64,000 nucleotides of DNA, from contig NZ_JAIQLH010000008.1 in the NCBI RefSeq assembly GCF_020037025.1, positions 1 through 64,000 on the forward strand, written 5' to 3'. The stretch is from Streptomyces huiliensis (GTDB lineage Bacteria; Actinomycetota; Actinomycetes; Streptomycetales; Streptomycetaceae). The number at the start of each line of letters is the position of its first letter. The first letter of the stretch is position 1. This document shows, piece after piece, positions 43,540 to 51,409 of this stretch. The position numbers were made by a program, and so were the translations under genes. Under the pieces are notes generated by a model. It was not told the DNA's origin. It did no database searches and saw only the letters and a list, made by a program, of their open reading frames with translations.

Positions 43540-44735
43540 ACACCGCGCTGCTGGACGCCGTACGGCTCCGACTGGCCGGCACGGGGGCCGAACCCACGCC
43601 CGCGCGGGTCGCCGAGGCCCTGCGCGAGGAGGGCCGGCTCCTCGGCGACGCGGAGGTGCTGGGTATCGTCTCCCGGCTGCGCTCCGAACTCGTCGGCACC
43701 GGACCGCTGGAACCGCTCCTCGCCGAACCGGACGTCACCGACGTCCTCGTCACCGCGCCCGACCGGGTCTGGGTGGACCGCGGCGCCGGACTGCGCAGGA
43801 CCGACGTCTCCTTCCCCGACGCCGCGTCCGTCCGCCGGCTGGCCCAGCGCCTCGCCGCCGTCGCCGGGCGGCGACTGGACGACGCCCGCCCCTGGGTGGA
43901 CGCCCGGCTGCCCGACGGCACCCGGCTGCACGCCGTCCTGCCCCCGGTGGCGGTCGGATCGACCTGCCTCTCCCTGCGCGTCGTCCGGCCCCGGGCTTTC
44001 ACGCTGGACGAACTGGCCGCGGCCGGCACGCTGCCGCCCAGCGGGCAATGGCTCCTCCGGGCCGTGCTGGACGCCCGCCTCTCCTTCGTGATCAGTGGCG
44101 GTACGGGGTCGGGGAAGACCACGTTGCTCTCCAGCCTGCTGGGCCTCGTCGCCCCGGACGAACGGATCGTCCTCGCCGAGGACTCCGCGGAACTGCGACC
44201 GGACCACCCGCACGTGGTGCGGCTGGAGAGCCGGCCCGCCAATCAGGAAGGCACCGGGCGCGTGACCTTGCGGGACCTGGTCCGGCAGGCCCTGCGCATG
44301 CGGCCGGACCGGCTCGTCGTCGGCGAGGTGCGCGGCCCGGAGGTCACCGACCTCCTGGCGGCCCTCAACACGGGGCACGAAGGTGGGTGCGGGACCGTGC
44401 ACGCCAACGCCGCCGCGGACGTACCCGCCCGCCTGGAGGCTCTCGGGTCCACGGCGGGGCTGGACCGGGCGGCGCTGCACAGCCAGTTGGCTGCGGCGCT
44501 GTCGGTGGTGATCCATCTGGTGCGGGGCCGTGACGGCCGCCGCAGGGTCGCCGAGGTGCACGTCCTGGACCGGGATCCGGCCGGGTTCGTGGCCACCGTG
44601 CCGGCCGCGCTGTGGGGGCCCGGCGGCTTCGAACGCGCGGCGGGCTGGGACCGGTTGATGGCACTGTGCGGGCGCGGCGGGTACGTACCGGGACACCCTG
44701 GTCCGCAGGCGGACGCGGACGGGGGTCCGTCATGA
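43536..44735 (+). CDS. cpaF: TadA/CpaF family secretion ATPase
   Basis: A 399-residue ATPase; GTG 43536 overlaps the ssd stop. Motifs are ALLDAVRLRLAGTGAEPTPA at the N-terminus, LLAEPDVTDVLVTAPDRVWVDRG, the Walker A FVISGGTGSGKTTLLSSLLG, the Asp box LAEDSAELRPDHPHVVRLESR, Walker B DRLVVGEVRGPEVTDLL and the His box NTGHEGGCGTVHAN. It should power assembly of a Flp/Tad-type pilus or a related secretion apparatus at the cytoplasmic membrane, together with TadB/TadC downstream. Confidence 0.95.
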   Translation: MNTALLDAVRLRLAGTGAEPTPARVAEALREEGRLLGDAEVLGIVSRLRSELVGTGPLEPLLAEPDVTDVLVTAPDRVWVDRGAGLRRTDVSFPDAASVRRLAQRLAAVAGRRLDDARPWVDARLPDGTRLHAVLPPVAVGSTCLSLRVVRPRAFTLDELAAAGTLPPSGQWLLRAVLDARLSFVISGGTGSGKTTLLSSLLGLVAPDERIVLAEDSAELRPDHPHVVRLESRPANQEGTGRVTLRDLVRQALRMRPDRLVVGEVRGPEVTDLLAALNTGHEGGCGTVHANAAADVPARLEALGSTAGLDRAALHSQLAAALSVVIHLVRGRDGRRRVAEVHVLDRDPAGFVATVPAALWGPGGFERAAGWDRLMALCGRGGYVPGHPGPQADADGGPS

Positions 44736-45628
44736 CGACGCCCGGAGTGATGACGCAACCGGCGTTCGTCACCACGCTGTTCTTCTGCGCCGCCCTGATG
44801 GCCTGGTCCCTGGCGCGGCGCGGACAGGAGCTTCGGCGCGCGAGGGCCGTGCTCGCCGCGAGTGGCCACTTCGGGGCCTGGGATCCCGGCCTGCCGGCGC
44901 GAATCCGTGCGGGAGTCTCCCGGCTGACGGAAGTGGTAGGCCGGAAGCGGGAGTTGCTGTGCCTCCCGGTGGGGTGCGTGGGCGGCCTGTGGGGCGACTC
45001 GTTTCTTCCGCCGCTCGCCGCGGTGGTGGCCGTGCCGCTGGTGAGACGTCGGCTGGAGGCCCGGACCCGCCGACGTGCCCGCGATCGGCGCTCAGAGGCG
45101 GTGATCGAGCTGTGCGGGGCGGTGGCGGGTGACCTTCGGGCGGGACGTCAACCCGGCGAGGCGGTGCGGGCGTTCGATGGCGCAGCCTTGGAGCCGGCCT
45201 GGGCCGCGGTGCCGGCGGCCGCACGCTTCGGCGGCGACGTACCCGCCGCGCTGCGGGCGGTGGGGCGGCAGGAAGGCGCGGAAGGACTGGCCGGAGTGGC
45301 CGCCTGCTGGCAGGTCGCGGTCGACGGCGGCGCGGGGCTCGCGGCCGGCCTCGAACGGGTCGGGCACGCCCTGTCCGTCGAGCGCGACCAGCGGGAGGAA
45401 CTCGCGGCGCAGTTGGCGGGCACGAGATCCACCGCGGTGATGCTCGCCCTGCTGCCCGCCGTCGCCCTGGCCATGGGGGCCGCACTCGGCGCCGAGCCCC
45501 TGCGGGTCCTGCTGCACACACCGGCCGGCATCGGCTGCCTGGCCCTCGGCGGACTCCTCGAAAGCGCGGGCCTGGCCTGGACGCGGCGCATCGTGCGCGC
45601 CGCGGCCGGGGGAGGGGAGGGCGCGTGA
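44732..45628 (+). CDS. TadB-like pilus assembly membrane protein
   Basis: A 298-residue protein from ATG 44732, overlapping the cpaF stop as ATGA. The cytoplasmic GspF/TadB-type helical domain is AVIELCGAVAGDLRAGRQPGEAVR, EPAWAAVPAAARFGGDVPAALRAVG and GLAAGLERVGHALSVERDQREEL; membrane helices are FVTTLFFCAALMAWSLA, the LPPLAAVVAVPLV segment, STAVMLALLPAVALAMGAALG and a C-terminal one. It is probably a half of the inner-membrane platform, with the TadC-like protein next to it. Confidence 0.88.
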   Translation: MTTPGVMTQPAFVTTLFFCAALMAWSLARRGQELRRARAVLAASGHFGAWDPGLPARIRAGVSRLTEVVGRKRELLCLPVGCVGGLWGDSFLPPLAAVVAVPLVRRRLEARTRRRARDRRSEAVIELCGAVAGDLRAGRQPGEAVRAFDGAALEPAWAAVPAAARFGGDVPAALRAVGRQEGAEGLAGVAACWQVAVDGGAGLAAGLERVGHALSVERDQREELAAQLAGTRSTAVMLALLPAVALAMGAALGAEPLRVLLHTPAGIGCLALGGLLESAGLAWTRRIVRAAAGGGEGA

Positions 45629-46446
45629 CCGGGACAGACGGAGAGGGGGCGCTCGGGCCGGCGATCGCGCTGGCTGCCGTCCTGGCGGTCACCGCGTCCG
45701 GCGCGGTGGCGGTGCTGCGCGCGGCACATCGGCGAGGTGCCGCCCGGCGGCGTCCGACGCGGCTCCTCGCGGCGGCCGGGCGGGACGGTGGCCCGCGAGG
45801 GGCCGCCCGGCTCCGGTCGTGGCTGACGAAGCCGGTCGTCACCGGTCGGGCGCTGCCGGCGATCGCGGTGGGCGCCTTGGGGCTCCTTCTGATCGACGGC
45901 GCCGGGGGCTGGGCTCTCGGCCCGGTGGCCGCCGGCGGCATGTGGTGGTGGCGAGGGAAAACAGCACGGTCCGCCGCGGCGCGTGCGGCCCTCCCGGCGG
46001 AGGGCGCGCTACGGCAACTGCCCCTCGCCGCCGACCTGCTGGCGGCGTGCCTTGCCGCCGGGGCCGGTCCTGGGGAGGCGGCCGAAGCGGTCGGCGGCTC
46101 GCTCGGCGGCCCGGTCGGTGAGCGGCTGGCCCGGTCGGCCGCCGAGATCCGCCTCGGCGGGGATCCGGCGGTCGCCTGGGGACGGCTCGGCGAGCTGCCG
46201 GGCGCCCGGGGGTTGGCCCTCTGCCTGGAACGGGCGCAGGCGACGGGAGTTCCGGCGGTGGACACGATGGCGCGGCTGGCGGGCCGGCTGCGGGCCGCGC
46301 ACGGCCGTACGGCGGCGGCGAGGGCGAGACGCGCGGGCGTGCTGGCCACGGCTCCGCTGGGGCTCTGCTTTCTGCCGGCCTTCCTGGCGGTCGGGGTCGT
46401 GCCCATGGTGATCGGCCTGGCGAGCGGGCTCCTGACCCGCGGGTGA
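45625..46446 (+). CDS. TadC-like pilus assembly membrane protein
   Basis: A 273-residue protein from GTG 45625, overlapping the tadB stop as GTGA. A GspF-type helical domain is recognisable in GALRQLPLAADLLAACLAAGAGPGEAAEAVG, EIRLGGDPAVAWGRLGELPG and LERAQATGVPAVDTMARLAGRLRAA. Membrane helices are AIALAAVLAVTASGAVAVL, ALPAIAVGALGLLLIDG and GVLATAPLGLCFLPAFLAVGVVPMVIGLA. It pairs with the upstream TadB-like protein as a heteromeric platform. No Flp prepilin peptidase gene is in the operon. Confidence 0.88.
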   Translation: MTGTDGEGALGPAIALAAVLAVTASGAVAVLRAAHRRGAARRRPTRLLAAAGRDGGPRGAARLRSWLTKPVVTGRALPAIAVGALGLLLIDGAGGWALGPVAAGGMWWWRGKTARSAAARAALPAEGALRQLPLAADLLAACLAAGAGPGEAAEAVGGSLGGPVGERLARSAAEIRLGGDPAVAWGRLGELPGARGLALCLERAQATGVPAVDTMARLAGRLRAAHGRTAAARARRAGVLATAPLGLCFLPAFLAVGVVPMVIGLASGLLTRG

Positions 46447-46481
46447 ACGGACAAGTACGCAGGTGAACCGACAAGTGCGAC
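46443..46481 (+). repeat. Tandem 19-20 bp duplication upstream of DUF4244
   Basis: GTGAACGGACAAGTACGCAG (46443-46462) is followed by GTGAACCGACAAGTGCG (46463 on), an imperfect direct duplication that spans the TadC stop codon and its aftermath. It offers two GTG codons, but the ribosome site lies further downstream. Confidence 0.7.
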
Positions 46482-46507
46482 GGAATCGAACGTCGGAGAG
46501 GAAGACG

Positions 46508-46735
46508 GTGGACGTGATGACGAACCAAGGGGCGGGGACGGACATGCGGTGGTGGACACGGATCCGGTACCGGGCGAGGTCGGCGGCGGAGGCCGGCATG
46601 ACGACGGCCGAGTACGCGGTGGGCACGCTGGCGGCCTGCGCGTTGGCGGCGGTCCTCTACAAGGTGGTCACCAGCGGCGCGGTGAGCGCGGCGCTGCAGG
46701 GCCTGATCGTGAAGGCGCTCCATGCGACGTTCTGA
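46508..46735 (+). CDS. DUF4244 protein, Flp pilin-like
   Basis: About 75 residues from GTG 46508, chosen because GGAGAGG precedes it; ATG 46517 and GTG 46463 are alternatives. A short basic N-terminus ends in EAGMTTAEYAVGTLAACALAAVLYKVVTS, a membrane helix preceded by Glu at the position seen in type IV pilin-like processing sites (AGMTTAEYA). DUF4244 proteins (Rv3656c in mycobacteria) are considered the pilin candidates of this cluster. The TadE gene starts before its stop. Confidence 0.9.
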   Translation: MDVMTNQGAGTDMRWWTRIRYRARSAAEAGMTTAEYAVGTLAACALAAVLYKVVTSGAVSAALQGLIVKALHATF

Positions 46736-47066
46736 CGAGGGTCAGGTCACCGCGGAGGCCGCGCTGGTCCTGCCGGCGCTGGTGTTGGTCGGCATCGCCC
46801 TCATCTGGGGGTTGGTGGCCGCCTCGGCCCAGCTCCAGTGCGTCGACGCCGCGCGGGCCGGGGCCCGTGCGGCGGCCCGCTCCGATCCCGGCCCCGCGGT
46901 GGTCGCCGCCGCGCGATCGGCGGCTCCCGCCGGCGCCCGGGTGGCACTGACGAGGGAAGGAGACCTGGTGAGAGTGCGGGTGGAGGCCCGGGCGGCCGGC
47001 CCAGGACCGCTCGCGGTCCGGCTCGACGGAGAGGCGGTGGCCCTTGCGGAGGAGACGGTGGGCTGA
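46722..47066 (+). CDS. TadE family protein
   Basis: A 114-residue protein from ATG 46722, which overlaps the DUF4244 stop by 14 bases. It has the TadE start RRSDEGQVTAEAALVLPALVLVGIALIWGLVAASAQLQCVDAARAGARAAA: a Glu-containing processing-site-like stretch, one membrane helix and an Ala-rich extracytoplasmic helix, then a beta-rich tail with ARVALTREGDLVRVRVEARA. TadE-type pseudopilins accompany the Flp pilin in assembly. The following gene overlaps its end. Confidence 0.9.
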   Translation: MRRSDEGQVTAEAALVLPALVLVGIALIWGLVAASAQLQCVDAARAGARAAARSDPGPAVVAAARSAAPAGARVALTREGDLVRVRVEARAAGPGPLAVRLDGEAVALAEETVG

Positions 47067-47460
47067 CCGGGAGACCGGCCGGGAGCGGGGCTCCGCCTCC
47101 GTCTGGACGGCGGTCGCCGTCACGGCGCTCTGCGCGGTGTTCCTGGGCCTGTTGGCCATGAGCCAGGCCGTACTGGCCCGGCACCGGGCCGGCGGCGCGG
47201 CGGACTTGGCGGCCCTGGCCGCCGCCGACCACGCCCTGCTCGGGCAGGAGGCGGCCTGCGGCTTCGCCCGCCGGGTCGCCGAGGCCCAGCGGGCGGCCGT
47301 GGTCGGGTGCCTGGTGACGGGTGAGATCGCCGAGGTCGCGGCCGAGGCGGGGGCGGGTCCGTACACCGTCCGGGTCCGCTCACGGGCGGGCCCCGCCTCG
47401 GCGGCGGGAGCCCGGGCGGACGCGGCGCCGCTCGGCGGAGCGGTGGGGAGGTGGTCGTGA
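47044..47460 (+). CDS. Rv3654c family TadE-like protein
   Basis: A protein of up to 138 residues, starting at TTG 47044, the only start-like codon that keeps the membrane region; GGAGAGG lies upstream inside tadE. The segment RGSASVWTAVAVTALCAVFLGLLAMSQAVLARHRAGGAADLAALAAA is a helix plus the Ala-rich tract of the TadE-like Rv3654c family, with an AACGFARRVAEAQRAAVVGC sequence that may form a disulfide. Mycobacterial Rv3654c ends the equivalent operon. The start codon is uncertain. Confidence 0.8.
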   Translation: MRRRRWADRETGRERGSASVWTAVAVTALCAVFLGLLAMSQAVLARHRAGGAADLAALAAADHALLGQEAACGFARRVAEAQRAAVVGCLVTGEIAEVAAEAGAGPYTVRVRSRAGPASAAGARADAAPLGGAVGRWS

Positions 47461-47514
47461 GGGCGGCCGCCGCGACCGTCTTCGAGACGACCGGAGCGCC
47501 GTCCGGTGACTCGG

Positions 47515-50064
47515 CTACGGCTTGTCGCGCGCCTCGGGTGGACCACCCGCCTGGGGAGCGTCGGCCGTCGCCGGATGGGCCGCTGATGACCCGTCCGCCG
47601 CCGGATCGCCCGTCGGGTCCTCCGCCGGCTTCGGTGCGTCGGCCAGGAGGCGGGTGAGGAGGCGGATCGCGGCTCGCTTGTCGAGGGGGTCGTTCCCGTT
47701 GCCGCACTTGGGTGACTGGATGCACGAGGGGCAGCCGGTGTCGCACTCGCAGGAGGCGATGGCCTCGCGGGTGGCGGCGAGCCAGCGGGCGGCCGTGTGG
47801 AAGGCGCGCTCGGCGAAGCCGGCGCCTCCCGGGTGGCCGTCGTAGACGAAGACGGTGGGCAGGAGCGTGTCGGGGTGGAGGGGGACGGAGACGCCCCCGA
47901 TGTCCCAGCGGTCGCAGGTGGCGAAGAGCGGCAGCATGCCGATGGAGGCGTGCTCCGCGGCGTGCAGGGCACCGCCGAGGGCCTCCTCGGGGATGCGGGC
48001 GTCGTCGAGCTGGTCCTCGGTGACCGTCCACCACACGGCCCGGGTGCGCAGGGTGCGGGGCGGCAGGTCCAGCTTGGATTCGCCGAGGATCTCGCCGGTG
48101 ATGAGCCGGCGTCGGAGGAAGGAGACGACCTGGTTGGTGACCTCGACCGAGCCGAAGCAGAGCCGTGCGTCCCCCCAGGGGATCTCCCGGCCGGTCTCCA
48201 GGATGGAGATGGCGGTGGTGTCGCGTGCGGTCGTGGAGTAGGGCGGGTCGGCCTCCTCGACCAGGGCGACGGAGTCGTCGAGGTCCAGGTGCCGGACGAG
48301 GTAGCTGCGGCCCTGGTGGAGGTGGACCGCGCCCTCGTGGACGGTGGTGTGCGCGGCGGAGGCGTCCACGGTGCCCAGCAGCCGTCCGGTGCCCTCCTCG
48401 ACTACCTGGACGGGCCGTCCGTCCTCGCCGCGGATGCCGGTGAGGTCCGCGGCGCGTTCCCGGCGGGTCCAGTGCCAGGCGGAGCCGCGGCGGCGCAGCA
48501 GCTTGCGGAGTTCCAGCCGGGTGAGCAGGCCGCTTGTCTCGGGGCCGAAGAGTGACAGGTCGGCCTCGGTGAGCGGCATTTCCTCGGCCGCCGCGCACAG
48601 GTGCGGCGTCAGGACGTACGGATTGTCCGGGTCGAGGACGGTGGCCTCCACGGGCTGTCGGAACAGGGCGTCCGGGTGGTGCACGAGGTAGGTGTCCAGC
48701 GGGTCGTCGCGGGCGACGAGCACGGCGAGGGCGCCCTGGCCGCGGCGGCCCGCGCGGCCGGCCTGCTGCCACACGGAGGCGCGGGTGCCGGGGTAGCCGG
48801 AGAGGACGACGGCGTCGAGCCCGGCCACGTCCACGCCGAGTTCCAGGGCGGTGGTGGCGGACAGGCCGAGCAGTTCGCCGGTGTGGAGGGCGTGCTCGAT
48901 GGCGCGCCGCTCCTCGGGGAGGTAGCCGCCGCGGTAGGCGGCGACACGGGAGGGGAGGGAGCGGTCCACGGCCGCCAGGCGTTCCTGGGCTATCAGGGCG
49001 ATCAGCTCGGCGCCGCGCCGGGAGCGGACGAAGGCGACGGTGCGGACGCCCTGCACGGCGAGGTCGGTGAGCAGGTCGGCGGTCTCGGCGGTGGCGGTGC
49101 GGCGTACCGGGGCGCCCCGCTCGCCGTGGAGTTCGGTGAGCGGCGGCTCCCACAGGGCGAAGACGAGCTCGCCGCGCGGGGAGGCGTCGTCGGTGATCTC
49201 CACCACGGGCACACCGGTGAGGCGGGTCGCCGCGGCGGCCGGTTCGGAGGCGGTGGCGGAGGCGAGCAGGAAGACGGGTTCGGAGCCGTAGCGGGCGCAG
49301 AGCCGGCGCAGCCGGCGCAGTACCTGGGCGACGTGGGAGCCGAAGACGCCGCGGTAGGTGTGGCACTCGTCGACCACGACGTAGCGCAGGGCGCGCAGGA
49401 AGGAGGCCCATCGGGGGTGGGAGGGCAGGATCGAGCGGTGGAGCATGTCGGGATTGGTGAGCGCGTAGTTGGCGTACTGGCGCACCCATTCGCGTTCCTC
49501 GAACGGCGTGTCCCCGTCGTAGACGGCGGGCCGGACGGCCTTGCCGAGGGGCGCGGCGAGTTCTCGTACGGCCCGCCGCTGGTCGGCGGCGAGCGCCTTG
49601 GTGGGGGCCAGGTACAGGGCGGTGGTGCCGCGGCCGTTGGGGGCCTCGGAGCCGTCCAGCAGGGTGCTCAGCACGGGCGCGAGGTACGCGAGGGACTTCC
49701 CGGAGGCGGTGCCGGTGGCCACCACCGCGGATTCGCCGCGCAGCGCGTGCTCGGCCATGAGCGCCTGGTGCACCCAGGGCCGGGCGATGCCGGCGGCCCG
49801 GATGGCGTCGGCCACTTCCGGCCGGATCTTCTCGGGCCAGGCGGCATGACGTCCGGGACGAGGGGGCAAGTGCTCCGTATGAGTGATGCGTGCAGCCCGG
49901 CCTGCCCCGGTGGCGAGTCGGTCGAGGACCGCCCGGGGAGCGGGATGTACGCCCGCCTCCGGCGGGAGTTGATCGTGGGCCATCGACATCGAGTGTGTCA
50001 CTGGCGTGACGGACAATGGCGGCAAGGCGTCGTGCGCGCCTGCCGGTAAGTGATTGAATGCCAT
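47515..50064 (-). CDS. DEAD/DEAH box helicase with DUF1998-type Cys motif (MrfA/Rv3649-like)
   Basis: An 849-residue helicase from ATG 50064 ([20 protein letters not shown]). RecA-like domain 1 has [20 protein letters not shown] (Walker A), [41 protein letters not shown] (DECH) and LLASATA; domain 2 has [37 protein letters not shown] and [12 protein letters not shown]-terminal four-Cys motif ([20 protein letters not shown]) is that of MrfA-type repair helicases. Codon 6 is TTA, rare in Streptomyces and read by bldA tRNA. Its start lies 54 bases from divergent bldG. Confidence 0.93.
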   Translation of the reverse strand: MAFNHLPAGAHDALPPLSVTPVTHSMSMAHDQLPPEAGVHPAPRAVLDRLATGAGRAARITHTEHLPPRPGRHAAWPEKIRPEVADAIRAAGIARPWVHQALMAEHALRGESAVVATGTASGKSLAYLAPVLSTLLDGSEAPNGRGTTALYLAPTKALAADQRRAVRELAAPLGKAVRPAVYDGDTPFEEREWVRQYANYALTNPDMLHRSILPSHPRWASFLRALRYVVVDECHTYRGVFGSHVAQVLRRLRRLCARYGSEPVFLLASATASEPAAAATRLTGVPVVEITDDASPRGELVFALWEPPLTELHGERGAPVRRTATAETADLLTDLAVQGVRTVAFVRSRRGAELIALIAQERLAAVDRSLPSRVAAYRGGYLPEERRAIEHALHTGELLGLSATTALELGVDVAGLDAVVLSGYPGTRASVWQQAGRAGRRGQGALAVLVARDDPLDTYLVHHPDALFRQPVEATVLDPDNPYVLTPHLCAAAEEMPLTEADLSLFGPETSGLLTRLELRKLLRRRGSAWHWTRRERAADLTGIRGEDGRPVQVVEEGTGRLLGTVDASAAHTTVHEGAVHLHQGRSYLVRHLDLDDSVALVEEADPPYSTTARDTTAISILETGREIPWGDARLCFGSVEVTNQVVSFLRRRLITGEILGESKLDLPPRTLRTRAVWWTVTEDQLDDARIPEEALGGALHAAEHASIGMLPLFATCDRWDIGGVSVPLHPDTLLPTVFVYDGHPGGAGFAERAFHTAARWLAATREAIASCECDTGCPSCIQSPKCGNGNDPLDKRAAIRLLTRLLADAPKPAEDPTGDPAADGSSAAHPATADAPQAGGPPEARDKP

Positions 50065-50118
50065 CGCGGCTGCCGATCCATGGGGGGCGACCGCTCGATG
50101 CAAGGTGCTGGAGGATCC

Positions 50119-50460
50119 GTGGACCTGTCCCTGTCGACCCGGACCGTTGGCGACCGTACGGTTGTCGAGGTGGGTGGCGAGATTGATGTGTACACCGCGC
50201 CCAAGCTGCGTGAGCAGCTGGTCGAGCTTGTCAACGACGGCAGCTACCACCTCGTCGTGGACATGGAGCGGGTCGACTTCCTCGACTCGACCGGTCTCGG
50301 CGTGCTGGTCGGCGGCCTGAAGCGGGTGCGGGCGCACGAGGGCTCGCTGCGCCTGGTCTGCAACCAGGAGCGCATTCTCAAGATTTTCCGTATCACCGGT
50401 CTGACCAAGGTGTTCCCGATCCACACCTCGGTCGATGACGCGGTGCAGGCGACCGACTGA
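50119..50460 (+). CDS. bldG: Anti-anti-sigma factor BldG
   Basis: A 113-residue STAS-domain protein from GTG 50119, behind GGAGG at short spacing. It has [53 protein letters not shown] (the Ser of DST is the phosphorylation site in this family) and [18 protein letters not shown]. Length and sequence equal the S. coelicolor BldG, needed for aerial hyphae and antibiotics. It should capture anti-sigma factors such as the product of the gene directly downstream, depending on phosphorylation. Confidence 0.97.
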   Translation: MDLSLSTRTVGDRTVVEVGGEIDVYTAPKLREQLVELVNDGSYHLVVDMERVDFLDSTGLGVLVGGLKRVRAHEGSLRLVCNQERILKIFRITGLTKVFPIHTSVDDAVQATD

Positions 50461-50575
50461 CGGTCGTCTGACGATTTCGGTACGCGGGGGTGCCGGGCCG
50501 AGCCGCTCGGTTCCTCCGTGATGTCGCCCTGCCCCGGAGGCGAGGGGGAGGGCACGTACGACTGAGGGGGATGGG

Positions 50576-51028
50576 ATGGCCACCGTCGAACTGCTCTTCA
50601 GTGCCCTTCCCGAGCACGTCCGCACCGCCCGCCTGGTGGCGGCGGCGGTGGCGCGTCGGGCGGGTGTCGACGAGGCCGTGCTGGACGAGGTGCGGCTGGC
50701 CGTGGGCGAAGCCTGCTCGCGCGCCGTCGGCCTGCACCGGAACGGCGGCATCACGTCCCCGGTCCGGGTCCGGCTCACGGAGGACGAGAAGAAGTTCTCC
50801 ATCGAGGTGGGCGACGACGCGCCGCACCCGGTCGTGACGGAGGTCGTGGTGGGCGGCACCACGGTGACGTCGGCCGCCGAGCACGACGACGCCGGCGCGG
50901 AGGGCGAGGACGACATGGGCCTCGCCGTCATCAGCGGTCTGGTCGACGACGTCGAGGTCTCCGCCGACGAGAACGGCGGCGTCATCCGGATGAGCTGGCC
51001 GACGACCCCGGCGGCCGTTCTGCCGTAG
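50576..51028 (+). CDS. RsbW-like anti-sigma factor kinase (BldG partner)
   Basis: A 150-residue protein from ATG 50576, behind GAGGGGG. It shows the GHKL fold of RsbW-type kinases: HVRTARLVAAAVARRAGV, VLDEVRLAVGEACSRAVGLH (N-box with Glu and Ala), KKFSIEVGDDAP, and a C-terminal DMGLAVISGLVDDVEVSAD (G-box). An acidic linker (AAEHDDAGAEGEDD) interrupts the fold. The bldG-orf3 arrangement is conserved in Streptomyces, where this protein is an anti-sigma factor bound by BldG. Confidence 0.92.
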   Translation: MATVELLFSALPEHVRTARLVAAAVARRAGVDEAVLDEVRLAVGEACSRAVGLHRNGGITSPVRVRLTEDEKKFSIEVGDDAPHPVVTEVVVGGTTVTSAAEHDDAGAEGEDDMGLAVISGLVDDVEVSADENGGVIRMSWPTTPAAVLP

Positions 51029-51409
51029 CTCCGGGTCCGCCGTTCGGCCCAGGGCGGGCTGCCGGATCCGCCGTAGCCGTGGGCGATGGCGGAATTCCCT
51101 TGTCTACTCGCGCGTTTCTGTCGGATTTCCCTGCCCGCGGGAGCCGGATTCCGCCGGCCCGACAGGCCGGGTCCGGGGCTGGAAATGCGCGGGAGGCATT
51201 TCCGGATCTTCACCGGGCGGCCCGTCGAGTGTACGGATCTTCCACGGATTCTCCACCGGAGAAGACTCATTCCGTTTGTGGCGCCCTGTTGTGCCCTCGT
51301 CATGCTCCCTACAATCCGTCCATCTTGAGCTCAGGACGCCTGAGCGTGGTGGCCGTCCCGTGTGAACGGTCCGGTCGCGCGCCCATGTGCCAAACGTCAA
51401 GGAGGACGA
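51029..51409 (+). promoter_or_regulatory. Leader and promoter region of the pyrophosphatase gene
   Basis: A 381-base gene-free region. TACAAT at 51310-51315 is a very good -10 element, preceded by CTGTTG or TTGTGC around 51286-51294 as a candidate -35. Transcription from there would give a leader of about 90 bases. The upstream 200 bases hold moderately AT-rich patches but no gene. Confidence 0.45.
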
